From: Coccinella septempunctata
Taxonomy: Eukaryota > Arthropoda > Insecta > Coleoptera > Coccinellidae
NCBI RefSeq assembly: GCF_907165205.1
Contig: NC_058193.1
Coordinates: 17,807,521 to 17,871,520, forward strand
Reading direction: 5' to 3'
DNA length: 64,000 bases
In this document: positions 10,367 through 23,295 of the stretch, one piece after another
Layout: the number at the start of each line of letters is the position of its first letter
Numbering within the stretch: the stretch's first letter is position 1
Notes under the pieces: generated by a model
Told to the model about the DNA's origin: nothing
Database searches by the model: none
Seen by the model: only the letters and a program-made list of their open reading frames with translations
Made by a program: the position numbers and the translations under genes

Positions 10367-11364
10367 TTCTTGTTGTTATTGGTTAAGAAAGAACCTCTAC
10401 GTTCGCAACGGTTTGCAATACTGAATAAGTTTATGACTTCACACACAGGATTTCTAAACCCATTGTGAAACCCGAGAAATTATCAAGATTATGAAGTTGA
10501 ATCAGATTGTTCCGTTTATATTTCATTTGCGATATTATCGTCATTATTTGTGTTCTGAAATTGAATTATTGTTATTATTATTAGAATTATTAAATCATCT
10601 CTAGTTAAAACCATCTTAACCGTGAAATTTATTGTCTGAAAAAGTGGCCTACGTCAAAAAAGCACACAGACAGATTAGGTTAGGTTAGGTTAGGTTTAGA
10701 CATTTCGAAATCAGAATTTAGCTTCAGATACAGAATGATAATATATAAGAATTGAAAAAGCAGGATGGCATCGTGGTTCACCACTTTTGAACCACCTTAT
10801 AAAATAATTTTAGTTTATGCGTTTATAGTAGAGTCGTTTCCGCAGAAGTTTGAATCATTCTCCTATATATAGAAGAATGAACATACCCTTTCAACATAAT
10901 TCGGAGCGTACACATTAGTTCCTGCCAACTGAAGTGTTAAATATAATTATGAAACTCGCAATCATTCCGGTAATCAGTTAAAACATCTGATGAATCTCTA
11001 ATAAGGATGAAACCGAGGATAAAACATTTCCTGAATAACGGAATGAATTTTATGCGAAAGTTTTGTCGCATGACGTGTCAGAAAATAGTGGCTCTCAATT
11101 AATTATAAGCGTTATTGCATATTACTCAGTAATAAGTTCGAAATTAACATCGTAAAAGAATTTCAGTTTCGACGAAAAGATCTTGCCGAGAATTGTGCGG
11201 ATACAATCGTTTCACAGTAAATTTCTCAATTCAAGTAACATTGCACAACTGCACTTTCGGCGAAATATTCGATTATCGTTCTTGTAAGGTTATTCAAGTA
11301 AGTTATATTATTATTAGTTTATTACTCACGTCATTGCAGATATTCAGGTATGCAGAAATTCAAC
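10367..11364. other. Unassigned sequence
   Basis: There is no long open frame of recognisable family and no paired repeat except the short TTAGG run listed separately. This is the original flank of the retrotransposon target. Confidence 0.5.
10675..10694 (+). repeat. Four TTAGG units
   Basis: This is an exact (TTAGG)4. TTAGG is the common insect telomere unit. Four units are too few to indicate a telomere and may be chance or an interstitial scar. Confidence 0.6.
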
Positions 11365-12155
11365 CCGCGTGAAGTTGGCCACATCCACGCATACACTGCA
11401 CGAACAAAGTGGTTCGATATATTTTCAGCTTTAGCTTGGGAATTATGCGAAAAATATTGTTCAATTCGTCTAATTTAATAATAAAAAATCGCACTCTACG
11501 AAATAACCCTTCTCTTTTTTTCTGAGAGGCCGTCAAAGGGGCAGGAGGGAGTAGTTGTCGGGGTAGTTTATGAGAAATAATTCGATAACTTTTCTAAATG
11601 AACGAGTACCGCCTTCTGCTTTTCGAATGTGTTTAAAGAATGGAAAATGATTCATCGACATCCCCCTTATAGTTTGTCAGCCCGTCAGGGGGTCAGCCAT
11701 GATAAACTATAAGGGGGATGTCGTTCGATTAGTTTTTCCCTCGGTTTTTCCTTCCTCAAACACATCCTAGAAGCAGAATGCGGTACTCGTTCAATTAGAA
11801 GAGTTATCGAATTGTTTCTCATAAACAACCCCTTTCCACCTCCCTGACGGGCTGGTAAACTATAAGGGGGATGTCGTTCGATTTTTTCCTTCTTTAAACA
11901 CATTCTAAAATCAGAAGGTGGTACTCCTTCATTCAAAAAAGTTATCGAATTATTTCTCATAAACTACCCCCTCCCATCCCTCTGACGGCCTGTCATACAA
12001 AAAGAGAAGGGCTATTTCGTAGAGTATGATTTTTTATGATTGAATCGCAGGAATTGAACAATATTTTCCGCATAATTTTCATGCTAAACCTGAAAATATA
12101 TCGAACCAATTTTTTTTCGTGCAGTGTATGTCTATAAGTGGCCAACTTCACGCCT
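11365..12155. mobile_element. Foldback element with long inverted arms
   Basis: The ends are GCGTGAAGTTGGCCAC on the left and GTGGCCAACTTCACGC on the right. The arms (about 11365-11680 and 11700-12155) pair over most of their length through CTACGAAATA, GAGAAATAATTCGATAAC and related blocks. The right arm contains an extra internal direct duplication of about 165 bp carrying the ACTATAAGGGGGATGTCGTT motif, so the arms are asymmetric. The centre near 11685-11700 is itself a hairpin. No transposase is seen, and no target duplication could be fixed. Confidence 0.75.
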
Positions 12156-14134
12156 GTAGTAATTACGAAAGAAGTTATTTCTCACTTGTAGTTATCGAAG
12201 ATCTGTTCGTGACTCACCTGTAAAGAAAAAAATCTGTAAGCAACAAGGAATTCCTCGACATATCTAAGAATAAAGTATTTCCATAAAGGAATAAAACTAA
12301 TTAATGTCAGTATTCACATCCCTTCACAACATAAAAACTAACTAACTATATCACTAGATATAGGTATGTATAAATACAGATACCTAAGAGTTTCGTAAAG
12401 TATTTGGCCGAGCATATTTCAGTGCTTTGCTATATTGGGGAGAAGAGGTACTTGAAAATTGTAAGATCAATCTGTCATCATCATACTGTCTTATGAACTG
12501 CTTCACTGTTCAACTCGCTTATTTTCATTTTTCCCTCTATCGAGGGTTAATCTGAAATGATCCTCACTTTCTAGGTAGGGACTCATGTCGAGATAATTCC
12601 AAAAAATGAAATTTACTCAGAAGTATGAAGTATATGTCCAGGGACTATTCCAAGTAAATAATGAAAATTATCAACCGTAGTTGAAATATTGTACAATTTG
12701 ATTTTGTCCATTAATTTGATTTTGTCCATTAATTCTATTCTCTTGAAAATTTGATAGTCAGATAGTCTCAAGTAAATGTATGTACATGTATTTGCAGAAA
12801 TATGGAACAATATTCAAAATATTGAGAATAAACTGTAAAAAACGACAACGAATTCATAAATAATCATATTTACCTACTTTTATTAAACAGAAACAAAAGC
12901 ACTCCTTATCCATTGAAACAAAATCAAGAAAAACATAAATCAAATAGAAAGCGCAATTGTTTCCGAGAAGGTTGATGAAATCAAGAGATAGATTAACGCG
13001 GTTGAATTGAAATAGATGGCGCAACCTACCCCGAGAGAAGGCATCGAGGCGAGCATAGGACAAGTGGTGGTGTTTATAAATGGCGCAGAAAGCAATCTGG
13101 AACACGTTCTTTCCGAATGAATCATGGCAAGTGAGAACGATTTCTCCAAATGCGGATAAATTTTTCCACGTGAAGTTCTAATGTTTGTAGCCATTTGGTC
13201 ACTTTGCCCATGGAAATATATTCCTTTATTTTGATATTTTGTATACATAAAAATGAATGAATTGGAAGAATTTACAACCATATCTTCTAGTTTATTTAAT
13301 GGCAACAACAAAGTTAGACAACGCCCTCCTCCTCTGATCTCAGACACATTATATTACCGTGAGGATGAGAAAAATTACGAAAAAATTTTTTTTATCTGGT
13401 TCAGAAGAAACATGAATGCAAACCTTAGGTGAATATTAAAAAAATCTTCAGAGATGTTATAGGGAGTGCGGGAAGGGAGTGTCATTGGCCACCTGCCACC
13501 TGTCGAGAGCTGAGTCCAGAGCATTGTTCAAAAGGAACAAATCGCCCCAAGTTCAAAAAATTTTTTATCACTACTATAAACATAAAAAAGACTGTGACAA
13601 AAAAGATAATGTATTCGACAAAAAAGATAATGTATTCATATCGAGATCCATATGGTAACCTAAACCGAGAAGAGATGAACAGTTCATTCAAAAAATCTAA
13701 AGATGGAGATAGCGTTAGAAAAGAGCGAAGAAATCAGCTTTTCATCAAGAATGCGTTGGCACAGCCGTTTTTACCGAGGTTTTTACCTTTCTTTTACGAA
13801 TTCAATGAAATAAGTATCGGACGTTCAATTTGCTAAAAGGTTGCTGAATAAGTTATTACTGAATCTCCGAGCGATAGCTCTGTTACGGGGGATATAAATC
13901 TACATAGTTTATATTTTTGGTTACAGACACATCCGATGGAAACCTTCGGAAAAACTTCGACGAGTGAAGCTCATCAAATATTCAGCACGATAAAATCTGT
14001 ATTCTATGCCTGCATTTCCGAGTGTATTTCGGCACATTCCTCGACAAAATATTCTCGAAATATGGACTTGGATTCGGAATAAGGAAGAAAGATACGGAAA
14101 CGAGTGGTAATTGGTAAAATCCTATTTCATACTT
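12156..14134. other. Unassigned sequence
   Basis: Only minor direct repeats are seen: a 20-base unit twice near 12693-12732 and a 21-base unit twice at 13596-13637. Open frames at 12940-13347 (minus) and 13429-13836 (plus), both 135 codons, show no family resemblance or codon pattern that I would trust. Confidence 0.45.
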
Positions 14135-14421
14135 ATACGGGGTGCTCCTGAATTGGAGGTACAAACGAAGAGGGGAGATTTCTTAAGTAATTTTAAGAAA
14201 GAAAAAACCCCATAGACAAGGGATCACAAACGTTTCGTTTTCGAGATACAGGGTGTTGTGTTTAAGTTTAAATTTTTGGATTGGTACCAAAACAAGTTGT
14301 GAAAAATTCGTGATAAAGGGCTAAAAGCCCTGTTCAAGGGACTTTTTTCTTAAAATTATCGAAGAGTCTCCTCCTTTCGTTTGAACCTGTTTGTACGTCC
14401 AATTTAGGAACATTCTGTATT
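14135..14421. mobile_element. MITE with diverged inverted ends
   Basis: The left end TATACGGGGTGCTCCTGAAT and the right end ATTTAGGAACATTCTGTAT are inverse-complementary with mismatches. Pairing continues inward (GTACAAACGAAGAGGGGAG versus CTCCTCCTTTCGTTTG). The length is about 285 bp with no coding sequence. The ends belong to the TACAGGG-like group. Confidence 0.6.
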
Positions 14422-17364
14422 CAATTCAAGCTCGAATTCAAGTAAAAAAAAAAATCAGTTCAATTATTGGATTTATCAATTGTGTCGGTTTAGAATTTCC
14501 ACAGAAGATTCAAGGGTGCGTTAAACAAGTCGAAAAAAACAACCCCCATAAACTGTGGGTTGGTTTGCCAGTTCTACCTCGAGTTCTACCTCGAGTTCTA
14601 CAGACTAGTTTCGTCGAGAGTTTCGTATATTACCAAGTGTAATACGGCTTGAAGCGGCTTGAAGTATAATAATTAAAAGATTATGTGTCCCATGCATGGA
14701 TAAATAAATAAATGGAAAGGCAATATAACGACGAATAGACGAGCGAATAACTGATTTCTTGACACAATCCACCTGAGATAACAAAGAGTGTGAAATTTGT
14801 AGAGTTTTCCACGAATCTTGACTGATAAAACATGAAATTAATAAAAAAGACAGAGTTTCAACGAAATTGGGTACAATGACAATCGAGGGAAAAATTTACA
14901 ATTTACGTTTACAACACGTTAGGTACACCTAGTTCGAGACCTAGTTCTACTATATCTATACTTACTAGCAAGATATCTTGATGCTCGTCTTGATGCTTTG
15001 TTGTTTAGAAGCTCGATTAGAAGATAAGAACTCAGATAAGTAATACAAATACTGTATTTCCGAGTGTATTTCGATTGAGTATTTCGAAAAATATCATTAT
15101 CAGAACAGGCGGTATCGAGAGCGGTATATTGTCAAAGGAAAACTCAATTTGTGAAAAAAAATTATTTCCGGAGCAATGGGGTATGAAAGTTGAGCAAACA
15201 GAAAAAATTGGCATTGACTCGGCCAGTGATAAATTACAACATCGAAATGGTGCACTCCGAGTTTGATGAGGAAGACGAAATTAAATTATTTTTCGACAAG
15301 ATAAGACATTTGTTTTTTTACAGGAGAACCTATTGTGGCGAAACGAATTTTTATCCCCAGTTTTGTTTTCTTCGAGGTTTTCTTTCATCATTCCAGAGAT
15401 GTGAAGAGTGAAAATTTGGATCCTTTATCCCATACTTCTTCTTTTCGTATGCATTGCTTAGTTTTTCGGATATGTTCTTTGATGAAAATATCGCATTCCT
15501 AGGGAACGAGTTGATTAGAAAGATGACTAATTCCATAATTTAGGCCTAAACTAGAAGATTTCTTCGAGTAGGAAGTTTTCGTGTCGATAAATTGGTCAAA
15601 AATCTTAAATAACATCGAAGATAAGATCATTAAATATTTACTTAATGGTTGCGTGTTTCTCGTTTATACTGTAACCGCCAATAAAGCTGAGGTTCACCAT
15701 TCTGTGTTGGTGTCACGAGAAACAAATATTCATGGATCTCTAACGGTTATTAAACTACTACTTTCATGAATAACCGGCTACCGGTGATTTCAAGGATCGA
15801 CAGTTATACAGATTCAAATCTGGAAATAATAACATACATTTTCCATGTAAACATTCACGGAAAATCGTAGAGGAATAATTCACAACTGAAATAAACAGCG
15901 TAGATAACGACTTGCATTGAATAAGTCATCAACACTTAATTTGGCAGATGAAATAGTGGCACTACAAAGTATGTCAATGTTTTATCGATTTCCCAAAAGG
16001 AAATAGAATGAAAACAAAAACTATATAGTCTTACAAGGATACAAGATACAATTCTTTTGTTCAGCAGTTTTTACCTTGGGTAACATGAGAAGGAGCATAA
16101 GAGTAGAAACTATTGCGGCAGAATTTCATATATGAAAAAGTTACTGTCGAGTTATTGTTGAGAAATGAACTTCAAGTTCTCATGTTACAATTGCAACAAT
16201 GACTTAATTAGTGCGATTCATTTTTTCTGTAATGCACACAACAGCTTGGGTTAATTTTCATTCTCGGTGGCGCAAGATCTGAATTACGAGAATTACCGTA
16301 ATCCGAGCCGGAATCTGTGCAACATATTTTCAAAAATACCTAAGTAAAATTTCCCTCGGAATTTTCACAATCAAACGAGAAAGGATTGGTTGCAGAAAAA
16401 CTCCATTGTTTCACTAGTAGGTATCAGGAAAAAACTGTCGAAAGAACTATTTATAGACGAAATACGTAAAAGTCGTTTACCATTAATCCTTGAGATTAAT
16501 AAAGTCCTCGGTCATTGTAATGGGTATGACGGCGAAACCATACATAAACAAATGTGTACCGATCACACCTCCAATGAGAGTTGGAGCGATACATCAGACA
16601 ATGATTAATTTCCAATAATTTTTTCTTGCATTATGAATTCCGAAAGTGAAATATTCACTGCCGAGAGCTATAATGTTTTCTCAACTGGGAGAATAACCGA
16701 AATCGTTTGAGTTGAATATATGGATAAAGACTTTCTCATTTTCGTACAACATGATCCAATTTGTTGGCAGGCTGTTAATTGTGCAAGTGTCTATTATCAA
16801 GAGTGCAGAAAGACTAATCCGCTTGTTTATCGGGAAGTCAATAGAGTACGAACCTCCGTACAAACTATGTATATAAATTCACTACAAAATTATAATCTCG
16901 TCGATAACCAAAAACTGTTAATTTAATGAGGACCGGTTTCTGATAACTGAAGACCAAGCTGAATACCAGAAACAATGGACAGCGAAGAGTTTCCACGAGG
17001 CGAGAACAGAAGTTTAAGAAACGGCTAATCAAATGATGATTATGAGTAACTGATTGATTACAAAAAATTTTGGTAACGAGGTTTGGTAAATAAAGAGAAA
17101 TACATATAAGGGTTATTTGGATATTTATTGTGAATTTGGTGGGTCAAATAGTATCCAGAATAGTTTTCGTCTCAGTTGCCATAATATTTAGATGAAACTT
17201 TACGCAATTATCTCGGCAATTATTTTAAACGAGATTTTTCACCTACGCTTGGGCGTTATACTCCATACAAGAGAATACTAAAGAACATGGATTATTTCGT
17301 TATTGAATAACTCATGTTAGAAAATCACTGGGAAAATCATGTTGTTCAGTTTTCAGCTTTATTA
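14422..17364. other. Unassigned sequence
   Basis: I see no recognisable gene or paired repeat. Several 60-83-codon open frames are present, as expected by chance in AT-rich DNA of this length. Confidence 0.45.
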
Positions 17365-18631
17365 TACCCCATTCATATTTATTTTAGCAGTCGGTTGGCC
17401 ATGAAATAATTTTCTCAAGTTTTTGTAACTAGAACGGAGTAAGGTTGGCACTCATGAAATGTCGTTAATGTCATAACGCCGTTGCCACAACTAATATCAA
17501 TTTTTATTACGAAAATGTCGAAAGTGATTGAAAAAGAGAGAAGACAGGGTTTCAGGAAATGCTATTTAGAATTCAAATACATAGTTATACCCTGATATTC
17601 TAAAATCCACAATACGTCAGACGGTAGCGAACATATTCAATATGTAAGAGAATTTATCTCGGAATTTATATAATGCTCGATATAATGTTTCATCTGAATC
17701 TGAACGACTTATATTTCAGCTGAATATTTTCACAATCAGAAATATTAAATCGAGTATTAAATGAAGAGGATGACAAATTATTTCCTTCTATTGATAGATC
17801 CAAAAAAGTGGTGGCATTTGAGAATTTTATGTTTGAGTGAATTCATGCGAAAAGTTTACTCGAGAGTTTACTACAGGATTTTCGATGAATGTCATCGTCT
17901 CGGTCATCGTAGAATAAGTTCCCGAAAATTGATTTTTCTATTTTTCATTTGACTTGTCCTATACATTGTAAATGTCTTAAATAAATACCTATTTATTATT
18001 ATTTTATCAATGTATCAAGATGAGCTGCCACAAATACGCGCCAGTTGTCCTGTTAATTGTTTATTCATTTGAAATTTTTGTTCGAAGGTGAAGTTCATTT
18101 TGACTTGAAACTTCCTTCAATTCCTTTTATTTACATTGATGCAAGATGATTTTTTGTTGAAAAATTTAACATTCTTGTAATTATCTGTTAATTCCTTCGG
18201 GAGATACCCATTCCCAACCACTGCATCATATGCATTTCATCTTCGGGTTAATATTTTTGAAATCTAAAACTGATGTAACGTATTCAAACTTTAGCCAAAG
18301 AAGATAACGAACATTAACTCTCCTCAAGCTAGTGCATATTATGATATTATTCTGATCTCTTGTATTTTCCATGCAAATAACTGGATTTGGTATGCCTTCA
18401 ATCAGTTTCTATAAACTTCAATTATGTTCGTCACATATTTTCCGAAGAGATTCGACATTGTGATAAAATACGTAATAACAGAACTTTTACGTAGAACGGG
18501 CAACATATCGTTGATTTAAAACCCAAAAATGTTATGAAAAGCTTCATAACCCCACATTTTCGTACTATACAGAGTGAAATGTGTCAAATTTCCATGGCCA
18601 ACCGAGTGCTAAAATAAAAGTGAATGGAGTA
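17365..18631 (+). mobile_element. 1.27-kb TIR DNA transposon, copy 1
   Basis: The TIRs have the core TTTATTTTAGCAGTCGGTTG, extended outward by a CCATTCA-like block and bounded by TA. The right end carries the inverse complement with one change. The whole unit is homologous, in reverse orientation, to 42178-43401. The interior includes a small exon-intron-exon structure, listed separately. No DDE catalytic domain is present, so the copy is non-autonomous. TA-type flanks would suit the IS630-Tc1-mariner superfamily, but that is inference. Confidence 0.85.
17515..17915 (+). pseudogene. Broken two-exon coding remnant, helix-turn-helix-like, copy 1
   Basis: ATG 17515 opens a short frame beginning MSKVIEKERRQGF. 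A donor-like GTAAGAG lies at 17644 and an acceptor-like TATATTTCAG ends at 17719. Downstream, the DPKKWWHLRILCL segment is shared with the copy near 42900-43064. In that second copy the exons join in phase to give an 'STIRQTVANIFNLNISTIRK' stretch that looks like a helix-turn-helix. Copy 1 has stops and indels in both exons. This is most likely the DNA-binding N terminus of a transposase whose catalytic part has been lost. The family is not identified. Confidence 0.5.
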
Positions 18632-21600
18632 CCTATATGTATTTTCATCAAGTGTGTTATGGCTTCATAAATTCAATACAAAGGTAGTAATATACGTTTT
18701 TATTACAGAAATGGTTGAACTCTGGCCAACGTGAAGTTGTTATTGTGCAAATATAACTCGAGATATAATATTCAGGATGAATCTCTGACTGGTACAAATA
18801 TGCGAACAGTAGATTCTTGAGGTCAAAAGAAACACTTTAAGGGATATATTATTATGATAAGTTTGTGAGATAATTCGAGTGAAAACGCAGTATACAAAAA
18901 TCGAGAATTCGACCCTGTCAGATGCGTCAACCCTCACATCAACCTGAACTAAGATCACTTTGAGAATTGAGAGATTCCATTATGTTTCACTCTCATAAAT
19001 ATGCACCCTCTACGTCAACCTCTAAATGGTCGATCGATTGAATTAAACATCTTGCAGTATTAATCATTTTGCTCCCCCATTGCTGACTATTAGGAACCAG
19101 ATGGCTGTGAAAATATCCGCCTGAAATCTTTATACTGGTTTATAATTTCCAAAGATGAAAGGCCACGGTGTTCGCTGAATTCTGATTCATTTTTCAGTGA
19201 TATCCTTATGGAATTTTTATTGCATCACTGTATACAACTAAAATGAGTCTTAGATTCCTATATCGTGTTACGTGTTCTTTCCTATTTAAATCCGTTTGGT
19301 AAATTTCGTGATATGGAAAACGACCGCCAATTTAGAGTGTGAAAACCAAGATAGAAAATTTAAAATTTCCGGTAATACATCGAGTATTTTATACATATCG
19401 AAACATTTTTGCCAAAATATCGTAAGTGACAAGGTAAGTAATCGAGGCTTACGATCGAGCGAAAATGTATCAATATTTGCACGAGTATTTGCATACATAA
19501 TTTTGAGCGTTTTCATAACTATGTAATACCTACTTCTTCTTCGATTTCTATAAACCTTCTTTCGAGCCTTCTTTGCTAATGGAGGTAATGTAAGAAAGCA
19601 AGAGGGCCACAAGGTGCCTCCAAGGTTGAAAACCTACCGAGGAATTTAAATTTATTGACAAAAAGTACGTACATTTTTGAAAATAAATGGGTTTGTAGGA
19701 TATGAAGAAGAAAGCAGTTTTCAAGTTCATACCGAGTCATAGCTACATTTCCTAAAATACTGCATTCGAATTTTACTCGGAATTTTATATTGAAGATACC
19801 GAATAAACCTGTCCTGTCGTATCGGAATGAAATGGCTACGAAACGCGTGCGTGCAAATTCGAATGACCTAAAGGCGCATGCCTATATTGCTTGGCAGAAA
19901 AGAGCGCACGTGCATGCACAGTGAGATTGACGGAATTTAAAATAGCTTCAAATTACCATGCGTGGAAAGGAATTCATTAGATATGAAATACGAGCAAGAG
20001 ATGCCTTTGTATTACCAGATAATGTATGTGAGCCCTTGATGTAATCGGTGTCTTTATATGGAGAGTTTTTTTTAGCATACAAACCTCAACTTATCTGAAT
20101 TGGCCCTGACTTTTTTCATAAACGCAATTTTTTATTCGTGTTTCTTTGATTCGGGGCGAGATGCGGGTTGGATTCGATATATTCTGGAATTCATAAAACC
20201 AAATTCAAATAATCCAGGCAAATCTTAGTTTCTAAAAAAAGAAAGCGCATTAGTGGCGCCAACTCGGGCGCCAAGTACACGCGGTACAGTTTTCGTATGC
20301 GATAAGTTTTGTTTTGATGGTATTTTCTGATAAATGTTAAAAAGTTATGGACTCTCTTTTAATTATCAATCACAAAAATAGATCTGCTGCAGCATAAAAG
20401 TTATTGAGAAATCTCCGATGGATCTGTCACTCGATCTGTAAGTTTCTGTCCATTTGATTCAAATACTAGTGTCTATACCGAGATCTATTCACTATTATTG
20501 TCTGAAGTACAAAATGAAGGTAATTTGAGAATAGAGGGGAGCTATACCTTTACCTACACAACAAGGATTTCTAACCGGAAAGTATTCCGGGTTGAGGGCG
20601 TCCGGAAATTATTCCCCCAACATTTTCAATAAATACGGAAATCGGGGGTGAATCTTCGACCACATCAATCCTCCGTTAAATGCCGTATGAAATTATTCAA
20701 CCAATATCCGACAGCCGGACAGAAGAGGAGTAAGTGGAAACCCGGAAGAAAAACGCTGTAAATTTCCCCAAACGGTTCATTTTTTCCGAGTCGATTGCCG
20801 GTTTTCAACCCCTATCAATAACCTTCTTCGATATCAATTTTATATCGTGACAGTTCGAATTAAGCGTGGAAAGAATCCCAAGGATATCAACTGAAAAGGC
20901 GCCAGAATGAAAAATAACCCTGATATTATATTCGAAGGTTTCAACCCATTCATATCTTTCCGATTCGAACGAAATATTGGGAAAAATTCATTTATTCGTC
21001 TTATTGTCAAATTGAGAGGTTTTCCCAATATCTGAAAAATATTTGAGAATCGAAATCAGTGCGAGATTGAGTGGGAAACCTCAATTCAATTTGTTTTTTC
21101 GAATGATGAAGACCTACGAAAACTAGCCAGGCGTACTATGCGCAAGATCAAATTGAATTTGAAACTTCATATCACACCGTTGTTGATATCCGAAAATTAA
21201 CATACCATCTGATGTTGACGTATATCCAAAAGTGAAAAACTGCACACACAACAAAAACAAAACTGCATTCAGCGTAATCCTTTTGGACGTGCACCCGTTT
21301 ACACTCGTTCCAAACATTTTCATGATTGCACACCCGCAAAATCCAGTAAACCAAGGTGTTCAATCACTAATCGCTATATCAACAGTTGAGCATGGAAAGT
21401 TCACCAGACACTCAAGAAAACACATCTCACATCAACGTTAAACACTCCAAGCGATAATCCAGGCAAGAAAACGCACGGAAAATCCAAGCTGAATGCACAG
21501 ACGTATCTTCCGGTTTCTATCGCAACATCCCTTATTCGTGAGGGTGGTTGTGTTAGTCCGTTAGTTGTTGGAGGGGCTACGACACGGCTGCCTTCAAACA

Positions 21601-21890
21601 AACCGAACCTTGAATGCATGAGTGGCGCGGCTTAGCGACCTGGCGCGCAGCTGGCTCCAGGTGGTGGGGTAAGTGGTAACGTGGTAGAGGGGACTTAAAG
21701 CCGCGAAACAACTTTTCTCCGTCTTGATCCAGGTAGAAATTATCTGATTCTTATATTTAAAGAGCCAGACCATTTGCTAGGTCAACTGCCATCTTGTTTT
21801 GCCGAGCATATTATGATTTTTCTTAGCACAAGCACTGGTAGAATTATGAATCCATATGATCAGCTTTCATACTTAAATAGGTACCGTAAA
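18632..21890. other. Unassigned sequence with a GC-richer island near 21530-21720
   Basis: Most of the stretch is AT-rich with no recognisable coding. The island contains GGCGCGGC-type sequence and a good splice-donor consensus in GGGGTAAGTGG near 21667. It could be a 5' exon or promoter of a host gene, but no supporting open frame was found. Confidence 0.35.
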
Positions 21891-21915
21891 CCGGGGTCAG
21901 ATTGATCAATTTCAA

Positions 21916-22002
21916 CACTATTTTTGTCACAATTCAAACAGTTTTTTAAGGATTTAGAAATGATGAATATAGAAAACTGTTTGAATTATGACAAAAATAG
22001 TG
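21916..22002. repeat. Hairpin with arms of about 31 bp
   Basis: CACTATTTTTGTCACAATTC continues into CAAACAGTTTT and pairs with its inverse complement ending at 22002, with one mismatch. The loop is about 25 bases. It lies just inside a CCGGGGTCAGATTGATCA motif near 21891, which may be a transposon end. Confidence 0.75.
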
Positions 22003-22404
22003 ATGGTCCTGAAAGTGCAACATTGAAACAAGTTAGTGTAAGTAAATTTGTCAAGAAAAATCTATTTACCTCCTGAAAAAAGACTGATCGTCTGGGTATG
22101 GGGTGAGATTTATCACATCAATTTTATAGCATTAAAGTAATTCTTTCAATAGAAAATGATCATTTCTACTCCGAGTGACAGTATTTTTTCCGTTATTCAA
22201 AAATGAGGGAGATTGAACTCGTAGGATTAGATCGATTCTTATTGAATAATCGTTTATTTATTAAAAAGAAAATAATTTGAATAATTACTACTATTATTTT
22301 GAACAAACTTTTTTCCGTTCTTCTCATTCTGATTGATCTTTATAGAACTTTATCATTAAAGTTATTTATATATTATGAATTGATTTTCCGAACGTAAGTT
22401 TCCT

Positions 22405-23295
22405 TATACAGGCTTTGATTTGATAGTGAGGCTTTTTTTAAAATCAGAAGGTAGAACTGGTCAAATTAAAGCGTTTCACTGAAAATCACCTATACAAAAC
22501 TTTCAAAATGACAAAGTTGAAAAAAAAAATTGAAAATTATTTCCTACTAAAATATATCCTAATACGACCCTACATCATTGGTTATCTGAATTATCGCAAA
22601 GAAATGAAACAAACTTATCTCGTGATGACTGATTCAACCATATGGTTTCGTTTAGGATATTGGCCTGTTCGATTTTTACGCAAGAATGAAAATGGCAACT
22701 TAGGATTGCCAAATTTTTCTTATTAAATATGTATTTAGTAACTAAAACGATTTCATGAAACGGCTCATTTCGATACCAAGTGACAGGAAAAAACTCATTA
22801 CAAAGTGAGAAAAAAAGAATATTTGTTCAAAGTTAAGTTTCACCAAAAAAATTCGTCTAAATCATTCACGAATTATGTCACAATGGTCATCACAATCTTC
22901 TTTCTTGCTCGAACCTTCCAGGAATCGTAGTAAAAATGGAATGAAGGAGGATAACTATAATTGCACCTTGTCAACATAAGCACTTTCAATAAACTGTCTC
23001 AATTTTCTACACCTTTTTCACCCTAAATCGCACAATAAAACAATTGTTTTATCAGATAGACTCGGAAGAACTGAACTGAATTCATTGTCCAGCCATATGT
23101 TTATATTTTGTTTCGTTTTTCCGATTCTGGAGTCACTCTCTAAAGTCCTTGAAATTTTGTCGATCTTCCAGGGGTTCTAGCTCAGTCATCTTGAATATTT
23201 TATACAGACAATTTTTGGTGTAATGACTTATTTTGATTAGTTCTATCTTCTGTCAAAAAAAAATTGCCTCACCGGGTTCCAAAACACCCGGTGTA
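22405..23295 (+). mobile_element. TIR element, longer member of a family also at 60871-61196
   Basis: The 5' part (GTGAGGCTTTTTTT, AGAAGGTAGAACTGGTCAAA, then TGGTTTCGTTTAGGATATTGG) matches 60890-61120. The 3' part (AGACAATTTTTGGT then TTCTGTCAAAAA) matches 61125-61180. About 530 bp between them is absent from the shorter copy. The inner ends GTGAGGC...AGAAGGTAGAACT and AGTTCTATCTTCTGTC...GCCTCAC are inverted repeats. The 72-codon frame at 22508-22726 has no recognisable domain. Confidence 0.7.

Noticed and set aside
10675..10694. Telomere or subtelomere indicated by TTAGG repeats
   Set aside because: Only four units occur, embedded in unique sequence with no further array.
12940..13347. 135-codon minus-strand open frame
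   Set aside because: The text has no family resemblance. The opposite strand carries an equally plausible short frame (near 13014), so neither can be preferred.
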